A stretch of DNA of 64,000 bases from Setophaga petechia (taxonomy: Eukaryota; Chordata; Aves; Passeriformes; Parulidae), in assembly GCA_024362935.1 (NCBI GenBank), contig JANCRA010000011.1, positions 1,674,001 to 1,738,000 on the forward strand, in the 5' to 3' direction. Shown here piece after piece: positions 12,706 to 21,480 of the stretch; the stretch's first letter is position 1; every line of letters begins with the position of its first letter. The notes below the pieces were generated by a model. The model had not been told where the DNA came from. It searched no databases and saw only the letters and a list, made by a program, of their open reading frames with translations. The translations under genes and the position numbers were made by a program.

Positions 12706-13568
12706 TCAGCAGCAACCCGAGAGGTGGCAGCAAGGAAAGGTGCACAGAAACCTGTTTTCTGATGCTGGTAATTTATCTGGTTTAAATCTACTGCATTAGA
12801 GCTTAGCCTCTACAAATATTTCTGTTTCCTCAGCCTTTACAAACTGCAGCAGTAGCTGTCCAGTGAAAGAGCTGCTTGGGTCTCAGCTATGGCAAACTGT
12901 CTGAGGACATGATTCTCCATGCAGCACTGCTCCAAGCCAGGATAGGAAATGGGGCTGTCTGGGCTGCAAGACCCAGCGTAGTGCCAGTGGTACGTCCGTA
13001 CTGGCCGTGGAGCCTGTGCTGCTCCAGCTCTATGGTTGTGGAGATTTACCCAGGTTGCTTTAAGTCAAAGGCTCAGGCCAGCTGTGCCCCTGGCACATGG
13101 ATAACTGAGTGTTCCATTTGCTTTGCTCCTGCACTGAGCTCAGCCTGCTGCAGCTCCACAGTGGTTGGTGCTGCAGCTAGCTGGCTTCAGGCTAGGTCTT
13201 GTATTCCAGCACTGCAGCATGGCAGTGGCTGCTCTAGGAGCCTTACCAAAGAGTGTGTAGAGAAACCCAGAGCTGTTTGAGAAAAGGAGGAAAAAGTGTC
13301 AGTTCTATATTGTAACTTACATGTTTGGTACCACCAGAATCCGTGGAGAGATTGGATAAACTGACCCCAGTTTATTTGCATTTTGTTACAATGTGTAAAG
13401 AATGAGTACAGGACACACTTCAGGATCACATCTGTTGTTTGGTTTGGTATTTTTTAATCTGGTAAATAATGAAATCTTTCTGGATTACGCTTCCATTTTA
13501 TTTAGCTGAAAACTTCAAACAACCATTCAACAGAATAATTTCTTTATGTTTTATTACTTTTTCCCCTT

Positions 13569-13650
13569 GGCTTGAAAAAGTTGTATGGATCCTTCTCTCA
13601 ATACACGGCTGATGGATTGTAGAATTTCACTGAACTTGCTACATACACAG
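13569..13650 (+). pseudogene. SNX31: SNX31 remnant exon with lost acceptor and a 2-base deletion
   Basis: From 13585 to the CAG|GTAAAA donor at 13651 the frame reads MDPSLNTRLMDCRISLNLL and ends in Q, matching human MAPSLDSVLMDCRVAVDLLYMQ. Just upstream, the frame starting at 13569 reads GLKKLY, matching GLRKWY. The two frames differ, as if two bases were lost at about 13586. The expected AG acceptor is absent: the pyrimidine tract runs straight into the exon with no AG in roughly 30 bases. The conserved W of RKW also reads as L. Confidence 0.85.
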
Positions 13651-14215
13651 GTAAAACTGAAAGGACTTTTTGTAATCTTGAAGATTACCTTTCCCACATT
13701 AATTTAATCCTTTATACAAATTCTTGACATATTTATAAATGGTTCTTGTTGGCACTGATTTGTGCCACTTTTCTAAGTGCTGGATATAGCTGTTGTTGAT
13801 AGAGGATGTTTTGGGGTTTTTCTTCTTCAAACCCCTTGTATTAGAGATTCTAACTCACCTATGGCTTATGCATGGGAAAAATATTTCACAAAAAGGACAT
13901 ATTTAGGTATCTATCCACTGTATTTTCAAGGTGATATATGTATCCTAATGTTCCTAACATGCAGGCACTCTGTCATCATATAAGAACATGTAGGTGATCT
14001 GTAGGTTTGCTGAGTTGTACACCTACACACAGCTTTAGAAACTATTAACTCATGAGGAAAAAAGAGTGTAGAGTGAACTTGTCCTAAAATCAAAGGCTTT
14101 GTTCAAAAACCAAAATAAACCACAAGCTTTCTATTTCTATGTGTTTTTGAATGTTTATGTGAAAGGAAATATGTTTTTGCTGACTTTTTCTGCTATTTTT
14201 AAAAATTCTTTTAAG

Positions 14216-14307
14216 GCAGTCCAGGAAGTTAAGAGGAATTGGGTTAAACCAACAGACGAGCAGATGCAGGAACTTCAATTTCTACAAAAAATGTAAACAA
14301 AGCAAAG
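14216..14307 (+). pseudogene. SNX31: SNX31 remnant exon with premature TAA
   Basis: After the acceptor ctattttt...ttttaag the frame reads AVQEVKRNWVKPTDEQMQEL then QFLQK. This matches human AIQDIEKGWAKPTQAQRQKL and the following EAFQK, with the conserved W and KPT. After the LQK an ATG and then TAA (14294-14296) interrupt the frame. The best donor is AAAG|GTAAAA at 14308, which leaves the exon one base out of frame relative to the human exon. A weaker donor at 14293 would avoid the stop but would still not restore phase with the next exon. Confidence 0.8.
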
Positions 14308-14940
14308 GTAAAACATTATTAAAAAACTCCAATCAAAACAGATGAAAGAAGTGAGGTTTTTAAAGAAAGAAACTAGGGGCTGTGACTTCAAAAACAGAGC
14401 ATGGTTTTGTGGAGTTGTTTGAACTTGAGACCCAGAGAAATGGGTCTCCCATCTCCTGGTCAGATACTGAACCACCAAACAGAAAAGGAGATTCCTATCT
14501 CTGTTAATATTTTTTTAAAATCCCAACAGAATGAGCTGTATCTCAAGAGCTGGCAAGAAGTATTTGATTGAATGCCATTCTTCTCTGCAAAACTCAGGTG
14601 CAAAAGTTTGTCATTCAGTTTAGGCAACCAGATGAAAATTCAGACTGCTGAGTCTGTTGTTCACAGTATTTCTTACTTGTTAGTTTTATCTCTTACTATT
14701 ATCTCATCTGCTAATCATCCAAAAGACCCATTTCATCATATGATTTTAAAAAAAATCAATTTTCCTATTCTGAACTATAAGCACTATTCTCTGAATCAAG
14801 CACTGACCTATTGTGTGATTCTGTGTCCTTCCAGAAGAGTTTAAACATTTGTCTTACAGCCCTTTTGTTTTTTTCTCTCCAAATCACTAGACCTACTTGC
14901 CTTTACAGCAAATTGCATTAGTTCTGTTCTTTTGGTGCAG

Positions 14941-15148
14941 TTCCTGTTGCAGATTTGAGAAATGCAGTTCTACAGTACATACAGCTTGATGTTTGATAAT
15001 TTTATTTGTGACTATCCAGAAGAAAGCTACTCAGCTGATATCCATGTTGCCATTGATGAGATTAGCTACTGCATGACATTGCCTACTAACCAAATTAGAG
15101 GTCAGCTTTAAAATCAACAGGCTAAGAATCTGGCAGGTTACTTTTCTT
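14941..15148 (+). pseudogene. SNX31: SNX31 remnant exon with TGA and a frameshift
   Basis: The acceptor is cttttggtgcag and the donor is GTAAGT at 15149. One frame from 14941 reads FLLQI, a stop (TGA 14956-14958), then runs through FICDYPEE and DEISYCMTLP, matching human CTCDYPES and NEISCCITLP. Near 15100 the frame shifts by a net two-base loss into SFKINRLRIWQVTFL, matching human FQMSRVKCWQVTFL. The exon is therefore recognisable end to end but needs at least one stop and one shift to be ignored. Confidence 0.85.
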
Positions 15149-15646
15149 GTAAGTATTTCACTGACTTTGTGTCTACATTCACTTCCTCTTCATGAAACAT
15201 AAGGTTGGAAGGTCTGGGGAGAAAGGGAGTGGTGTGTTTTAAATCTCTTCCAATTGCCCAAATTCTCCTCCAAACCTATTTTGAAACATATTTCCTTGGC
15301 AGGTTTCACAGCAGTGAAACATCTTGCTTTACTCTTCTGTTTTCTCCCTTATCTGGCATTCCATGTCCTGCTCTACCTGCCCTTTTCCTTTCCTTTTGGA
15401 GGTAGAGTTGTCAGAGTTTTGTGTGGGAGCAAAATAACTGCTTTAGCCAGCTTTATGCTTACAAAGACTCCCCCTTCCTACCTCCCACTTGCTCCCTCCC
15501 ACACAGAAAGTGTTCTAGTAAAGATTTCAGCTGTTTTATTTGTATACTGTATAAAATGAACCTAATTGACTGATTCTGATTTAAGGCTGCTCCCTCTGTT
15601 TGTCGGCTGGAGGGTTTTTGTTTGGTTTTTCTGTTTGTTTTTCCAG

Positions 15647-15741
15647 GGTATAAAAAGGATGCCAAAGAAGACACACTGAAGCTCCAATCTGAGTACAATG
15701 ACTCAGGCACATGAAACTGGATCATTTTGTACACAAAACAG
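15647..15741 (+). pseudogene. SNX31: SNX31 remnant exon with Trp-to-stop change and degraded donor
   Basis: The acceptor is gtttgtttttccag. The frame in the second half reads LKLQSEYNDSGT, stop, NWIILYTKQ. This aligns without gaps to human RFQYSEDSCWQWFVIYTKQ, placing TGA (15712-15714) at a conserved tryptophan. The exon is about 19 bases shorter than expected, which also breaks phase with the preceding exon. After the final CAG comes a run of T rather than a GT donor consensus. Confidence 0.85.
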
Positions 15742-15998
15742 TTTTTTTTTCTCAATCTTTTCAGGAAAGGATAAGAGTAAAATGTAATCTTACAGGGTTA
15801 GTCATGCTGAGGCTGGGCCAAAAGGAACTGAGCTGGTTTGTTGCACTATAAAGATGTTAAGAACAGGGTAAAATTAACTGAGTCAGGAAAATTATGGTTC
15901 AGTAGTTAGGGACTGTAATTTTCTCCTGGAGAAGGAATAGTAGAGTCAAGTATGTCATTTTGAAAAAATCAGAAAGTTCTCTGGTTTGTCCTCTTTAG

Positions 15999-16073
15999 AC
16001 CTTTGTGTTCAGTAGCTTTGTGAAGAAAATGGTATCAGAACATATGATGAAGGCATCCAAAGGCCAAGAAATG
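15999..16073 (+). pseudogene. SNX31: SNX31 remnant exon, C-terminal region (open frame)
   Basis: This is 25 codons, phase 0 to phase 0, with acceptor tttgtcctctttag and donor ATG|GTGAGC. The translation contains TFVFSSFVKKMVSEHMMK, matching human AFLLSSCLKKMISEKMVK. No lesion is visible here. Confidence 0.85.
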
Positions 16074-17102
16074 GTGAGCAGGTGTGTTGGTACAGAAATT
16101 TTTATTTAATATGAGACAAGGCTGCTACTTTATCACTCTTACAACCGTGCTGAGAGAAGTACCATTGAGGAAAAGTATCTTGCACATTCCAAAATTTCAG
16201 TCCAGAATTAATTAACTAAAAAGCACATCTTTGCTCGGTTTTACTGAAATAATTTTGTGAATGTTAGAAGGTTTATCATCACAGCTTTAGTAATATGTTT
16301 TACATTCTCTCTCCTTGACTTTGACTTTTTTGAGTATAATAAAGGATATAGATATATACTATATGGTATAGTTTTTTGTATGTTCTGTGCTACCCTGTTG
16401 TATCCATTTCTGCCTTTCAATTTTCCCCCGCTTCACTTGCTTGCTCCATCTGCTGCAACGTTAGACCAAATGAGACCTGTGACATTCACACAGAGAAATT
16501 TTTTTTATTTTAAATAGAAGTGTTAATAAACTAAAAGTCTGATTTGCAGCTAAAATACTTGTATCTTTCATGTGGGCCTTTCAGGATGGAAGGATGTTTA
16601 GATATTTGATATTTTTAAAAATAATTTCCAGCATTAGTAATGTCTCTATTTAACCTTGTGATATCTAAAGACTTTGTCTGCCAACTGAAAATGTCAGAAG
16701 AGGAAAAAAGAAAGGACCATGTGTAATCTTCTAGGCCCGTGCTGATTAAAGTGAGCAGTGAGGCAATGAACAGCATGTTATTTCATAGCCTTAAACTGTA
16801 ACTGATGCAGAAGAAAAGATCATTTTTAATCTTGGGGAAGATTGGATCTCTTTATTTCTAAATTTATTTGTAAAGGAAGCAAACTTTTAGTTATGAAGAT
16901 TAGCATTCACTGTGTAACTGATCAGCTGTGGATAGTAGCTTGTACTAAAACAGAATCATGAGAGAAGGGCTGCTCTGCCAGTTCATTTCTTACACTGTTG
17001 CCGCTGGGTGTAACTCAATTCTGATTTGCTCAGCATATTTTGTTACAGTACTTAGAAGAGCATTTCAGCTTATTCTCAACTTATGTTCATCAATCTGTTC
17101 TG

Positions 17103-17162
17103 GAGATCAAGATGCCAGAACAGATGAAAAACAGTAAGAAATACAGCATCCAACAAAAAGGG
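17103..17162 (+). pseudogene. SNX31: SNX31 remnant exon with altered acceptor
   Basis: The frame reads EIKMPEQMKNSKKYSIQQ, matching human QIEVPEQSKSKKYHIQQ. The base pair just before the exon is TG where the splice acceptor AG is expected (tctgttctg). A possible donor GTTAGT follows at 17163; reading past it meets TGA four codons later. Confidence 0.75.
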
Positions 17163-17270
17163 GTTAGTGAGTGAGAAATTGAGTCCAAAATGTAAATACA
17201 GTGTGTTCTTGCATGTGTTGTTTAGCCTAACCACTGTTTTTCTGGTTAGGTAAACTTCTAAAAAATTTAG

Positions 17271-17335
17271 CAAGAACTTCTTCAGGTAGGAAAAGGAGGA
17301 AAACTTAAATTTTTGGGAGAATAAAGAGGGTAAAA
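17271..17335 (+). pseudogene. SNX31: Tentative last coding exon of the SNX31 remnant
   Basis: After an AG at 17269-17270 one frame reads RTSSGRKRRKT, stop (TAA 17306), IFGRIKR. This resembles the human tail SSFLSRKSKIK...CVFGNIKEEDL with internal losses. The terminal acidic EEDL is not preserved. The match is short but sits in the right place. Confidence 0.4.
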
Positions 17336-20300
17336 ATATGTCTGAATAAAAAAAATATTTTAGCTTGATGGTTCAAAAACTTGCTTCATTTTATTTGCTT
17401 ATTGCAAGTGTTTCTGAATGATACATTTGAAATTTACAGAAAGACAGAATGTGTATGGAGATGGGTATGTATATCTGCATGCACCTGCTGATGTATTTTA
17501 CAGACTTTTACTTAGATTCCACACTGGGATTGTTTGTGCATTTGTTTTTTCCCTGTGGTTGGGAATCATACTCATTTAGAAAATCTGACATGCTACATAT
17601 TCATACACAGACATTCCCATCACATAAAAGATGCAGCTCTGAGTTCATTTGCAGGAATTGTATCCATTGCTGATAGTTCCTGAACAGCTAAATAACTAAA
17701 AATGTTGCTTTTTCAAGTCATTTGTTGAATGAAAAGGAATAATACAAAGTGAATTAACCTCCACTACAGTGTGATTGGCTGAAGAAAAATATTTCTAAAA
17801 AAAATATTTCTTAAAAAAAAATTCCAAAAACTCAATCTGAATTCAGAAAAATATGATGCTGCCATACCTTCAGAAACCATAAAACCAATCACTACTTGCT
17901 CTTCAATGAGTAAATCAGTTGAACTCTGTGGTGGGTTCTCTTGCCTCTTCCTTCAAAGTGCTCTGTCCTTGTTACTGCTGGAGATGAGCTTCTATGTTAG
18001 GTGTGGCCTTCAGCATTCAAAAATAATTTGCAAATGATATTAAGAGAGACAACATTTTCTGACTAGAATTGCACCTGTGCTGCAGAATGAAGGATGTGGT
18101 TTAGTGGCTTTGCTGTGGTGAAGCTTTAGCAAGGACTAAGTTCCATGGCTTAAGGCCATTAGTCTGACCTCAACATGTTTAAATTTTTTTTTGTGAAAGA
18201 ACAGCCTTGGACAGGGCAACAGAAAATCACTGAGCATATCAGCTGTGTCTGGTTGCTGATACAAAACTCATTGAGCTGAAAAAATTAAAGCTGATAATTA
18301 GAATAGAGCTGTTAAAGCAAGTCCCAGTATGCTCTTGCATTTAACAGTGAGAGTATGGAATGGTATTTGTCATTTATACAGGAAATTTGAAGTGGTTTGT
18401 GTCTTCATACACCAAGCTGTGTTTTTAGAGAATTAATATCAAACCTTAAAACCATGCTTAGCTAGTTTCTAGATGCTGTGATCACAATGTTCTTAAGGAT
18501 TTCCTCTGCTATTTCTCTACTGGGTTTTTTGGTGGTTTTTTTTTTTTTGAGATGCTTGAAAAATCTAATAAAAGTTTATCTTTTGTACACTCTCATTTGA
18601 GAAAGCATTGATTGAGTTGGGTCTTTATCATTTTGGCCTTAGCATCCCCAAGAGTCTCATAAATCTTTGCTCTGTGTTGGAGAAATTTTAACTGATGCTG
18701 TTGAAAGACTCTGAAAACTTACTGCTGACTCAAGAGAAAAAAAACATAAGTTTTATTTTGTTTCTGATCCTGTAGAAGTACATGATACTACTATTTTAGC
18801 GTAACAGCCTGAAAATTCTTGTCTGAATTCACAATCTAGTGCAGCAGTAAGAATTAGTAGGAAAATGAAGAAGCATATGTGGACTTTGCAGATAGTGAGA
18901 CTTTTTAGAAGTGCCTGCACCTAGGCAATTCTGCTGTTATGTGTTATTTTAGAAATCTTGAAACAGGCATGAAATAACTTCTACAGAGATAATGTATGCA
19001 AAACCTGGCTCCAGCTTCCTAATGCCTTGATAATAAAATGCTAGTTACTGCAGCATGGTTACCATAGCTTCATGATAAACACTTTTACTAAATTTTCAGG
19101 ACATTTACTGTACAAACATATATCAAGAAGATAAATCAGTGCCATAAGTTTTCCTAATACAACAGAAAACTGCAGATACAGGCAATGGAATAGTATAATT
19201 TGCCTGCTTATACCTGCCAGATGATGTGGTGTTCAGAAGCTTCAGACAGTACTGGGTACCCTTTAGGAAAAGTAGAGTTGCAAGACAGCATTTATGCAGT
19301 TGTTATGGTTAAAGAATGTGTGATTAACAGAAGTCAATCTAATTCAGGCCTATTCAGCAGTTAAAGTACCTGTATATATATGTCCTTGTGGTCATTATAA
19401 TGCCAAACAACATTGATATTGGCACATTTGGAACTGCTGTTAGTCCACACATACAGTACTTTGTGATAAGCCTTAGAGCAGAAGCAACTGTTCTTGTGTC
19501 CTATTCCAGCAGGAAAAAAATAATTCTCTCTGAAATATCCCAAAGAGATCAACCTGAACTGTATTATGTGAGATTTCCTAGCTTGTTTGTTTGTATCTAC
19601 CTATAATTACTGAAATGCATATGCCCTTCTAACTGTTCATTTGTTCCACTGCATGTAGTTCATTTGGGTTGTATCTCAAGGAAAAGATTTTTAGTTAGGC
19701 CAAATGAAGATGACTGTGTATTTGAGAAAATAAGAGAAGAGGACCTTAATAATTTATTTTAGATACTGTCTTTCAAAATTAATCGTCTAAAAACAATACA
19801 CCCATTGTGGAAATCTTGAATTATAAAGAAAACAAACAAACAAACCCCACAAAAACAAAAACCAAACAAACAACAAAAAAACAAACCAGAAAACCAAAAC
19901 AAACCAAACCAAAACAAACCACCCCACAAACCAACAAAAAACCTTCACTGTCATTCTTTGCCTGTGCACTGTTCTTTAGAGTTTTTACAAATCTAGTTAC
20001 TAGTGAGAATGGGCGCTGAGACTATGCTTTTTGTTTTGTTTTCCCTTTCCCCAGACACTGTTCCAGCAGAAAGGGGAGGGTTGACAGGAAAAGGTGCTAC
20101 TTTATTAACAAGAAAAAGTATTTACATATCAGCTTGTCATGTTTCTGTGAATGTCTGTAATTAGTATGATGGTTGAGCTGGCTATTGCCATCCAGGCATT
20201 GTCTGGGAAAGGCATGCACTTCCTCTGATGCTTCCAAGCAGACCAGACTGTTGTGGTTCGCTTACTGACCTGCTGAGTTATCATCCATCCAAAAAAAAAG

Positions 20301-20497
20301 CTACACTGATAATTTTGGGTGAAGTAAAATAACTTCAGCCCCCACCCTTTCTCCTCTCTCACTCCCGCTTCCATTCACATATACTCAGAGAACCTTGGTG
20401 CTGAGATGAGGCAGGAACAGAGGCATTGTACTTTTGCCTGAATGTTTATCTTGCTGATTTTTGTGGTGTTATAGGGATAGCACACACAGCAGCGTCA
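17336..20497. other. Spacer between the SNX31 remnant and the CR1/CpG island
   Basis: This would hold the former SNX31 3' UTR and the intergenic spacer. No gene is recognised. Poly-A/T tracts occur near 17790-17830 and 18530-18550. The long A/C-rich tract at 19826-19943 is listed separately. Confidence 0.5.
19826..19943. repeat. A/C-rich imperfect (AAAC)n tract
   Basis: Roughly 120 bases are made of AAAC, AAACC and ACAAA units with no T and almost no G, a strongly strand-asymmetric simple repeat. It produces misleading open frames on both strands, rich in Lys/Gln/Thr or in Phe/Val/Trp. Confidence 0.9.
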
Positions 20498-20990
20498 AAA
20501 TCGCAGAATCAGTTAGGTTGGAAAAGACCTCTGAGATCGAGTCCAACCTCTGCCGGAACACCACCCCATCAACCACACCATGGTCCAGTATTGAAGTCTT
20601 TAAACACCTCCAGGGCTGGAGCCTCTCCCACCTCTCTGGGCAGTGTCTAATGGCCCTTTCTGTGAAGAAATTCTTTCTAATATCCAACCCCAACCACCCC
20701 TGGCACAGCCTGGGGCGATGTCTTCTTGTGCTGTCACCTGTGAGAAGAGCCCGACCCCCAGCTGGCCTCAGGCTCCTCTCAGGGCTCTGCAGAGAGCGCT
20801 CAGGTCACAGCCGAGCCTCCTTTGCTCCAGGCAGAGCACCCCCAGCCCCATCAGCTGCTCCGCTCAGGGCTTGGGCTCCAGAGCCTTCCCCAGCTCCGCT
20901 GCCCTTCCCTGGACTCGCTCCAGCTCCTCAATGCCCTTCCTGAACTGAGGGGCCCAGTACGGGAGGGGTGCCCTCACCAGAGCCGAGTAC
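20498..20990 (-). mobile_element. CR1 LINE fragment, minus orientation, abutting the CpG island
   Basis: The block starts with the reverse-complement CR1 tail (cagaatcagttaggttggaa, then a 'gacctctgagatcgagtcc' type sequence). It continues through 'aaacacctccagggctggagcctctcccacc' type text and 'cttcctgaactgaggggcccagtac' type text. These are hallmarks of avian CR1 3' regions read on the minus strand. It is relatively GC-rich and well preserved, so perhaps younger than the other copies. Large open frames here are by-products of its composition. Confidence 0.9.
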
Positions 20991-21059
20991 GGGGAGCCGA
21001 CCACTGCCCTGGTCCTGCCGGCCCCGCTGTTCCGGCTTTCCAGCCTCTCGCGGGCGGCA

Positions 21060-21219
21060 CCGCACCGCGACCCTGCCCGCGCCCAGGCCCCAGCCCGGGA
21101 CGCCGTGAGGGGCAGACGGGCACGGAGCGCCCGGCGGCCTCCGCCCAGCAGGGGGCGCGCGCGCCCGCCCGGCCGCTCGCTCCGCCCGGCGCCGCGCGCC
21201 CCCCGAGAGCCCCGCGCAG
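21060..21219 (+). other. ANKRD46: Candidate non-coding first exon of ANKRD46
   Basis: The donor CAG|GTACGG at 21220 in the CpG island is the best candidate for the end of a 5' untranslated exon. It would splice to the acceptor at 33965-33966, immediately before the first coding exon, which carries only 32 untranslated bases. The transcription start is not visible, so the left coordinate is arbitrary. Confidence 0.45.
21145..21158 (+). promoter_or_regulatory. CTCF consensus site
   Basis: CCAGCAGGGGGCGC fits the CTCF core consensus CCASYAGRKGGCRS at every position. It lies inside the CpG island, about 60 bases before the candidate first-exon donor. Occupancy is inferred only. Confidence 0.65.
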
Positions 21220-21431
21220 GTACGGCGGGAGCGGGACGGGACCGCGGGGCCGGGGCGGCAGCAGGAGGCCTGGGAGGGCACGGCAGGGAACCGAGGGCGC
21301 TGTCACCGCGACAGGCCCGTGCCAGGCCTGGGGATGGAGCGGGGATGGGCCCTGGGCACAGGCCGGCCCGGGAGCCGGCCTGTGATGCCGTTTGGTGGGA
21401 GAACAGCGGGAGCAGTGGCAGCCTTCAGGGG

Positions 21432-21461
21432 AGGGGACGGGACGGGACGGGACGGGACGGG
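21432..21461 (+). repeat. (GGGAC)n short tandem repeat
   Basis: About five GGGAC units follow a gagggg lead-in at the downstream edge of the CpG island, inside the presumed first intron. Repeated GGG runs could form a G-quadruplex in single-stranded DNA or in nascent RNA. Confidence 0.85.
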
Positions 21462-21480
21462 GCCGCCCTGCTGACAGGGC

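Larger units (their letters stand above)
5442..17335 (+). pseudogene. SNX31: SNX31 (sorting nexin 31) unitary pseudogene, partial
   Basis: SNX31 is a PX-FERM sorting nexin of endosomes, related to SNX17, which binds PI3P through its PX domain and cargo tails through its FERM-like module. Exon-sized islands matching the SNX31 FERM-like region and C-terminus occur here in the correct order and on one strand, separated by introns, and mostly bounded by AG/GT sites. That excludes a processed retrocopy. The reading frame is broken many times: stop codons at 14294, 14956 and 15712, frameshifts near 13585 and 15100, no AG acceptor before 13569, a degenerate donor after 15741, and CTG in place of CAG before 17103. 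PX-domain exons were not found and may lie upstream of the window. ANKRD46 follows on the same strand, as in mammals, so this is the orthologous locus. Identity is strong. The pseudogene call rests on several independent lesions and would weaken only if they were assembly errors. Confidence 0.87.
20991..21480 (+). promoter_or_regulatory. ANKRD46: CpG island, probable ANKRD46 promoter
   Basis: This is the only strongly GC- and CpG-rich island in the window, with dense CG dinucleotides between 21040 and 21260 on an AT-rich background. It lies upstream of the first coding exon of ANKRD46 and downstream of the SNX31 remnant. It contains a consensus donor CAG|GTACGG at 21220 and a CTCF-type site. 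No TATA box is evident, as is usual for island promoters. Assignment to ANKRD46 is by position and strand; transcription was not tested. Confidence 0.75.

Noticed and set aside
12876..13280. 134-codon open frame on the plus strand
   Set aside because: No family is recognised, the composition is Cys/Ser/Ala-rich, there is no splice context, and it sits next to an LTR in an intron of the SNX31 remnant.
14955..14990. Alternative frame LRNAVLQYIQLD in the SNX31 exon at 14941
   Set aside because: It matches LQLD by chance only. The frame leading to CDYPE aligns over the whole exon and is preferred.
19787..20019. Open frames on both strands over the A/C-rich tract
   Set aside because: They result from simple-repeat composition.
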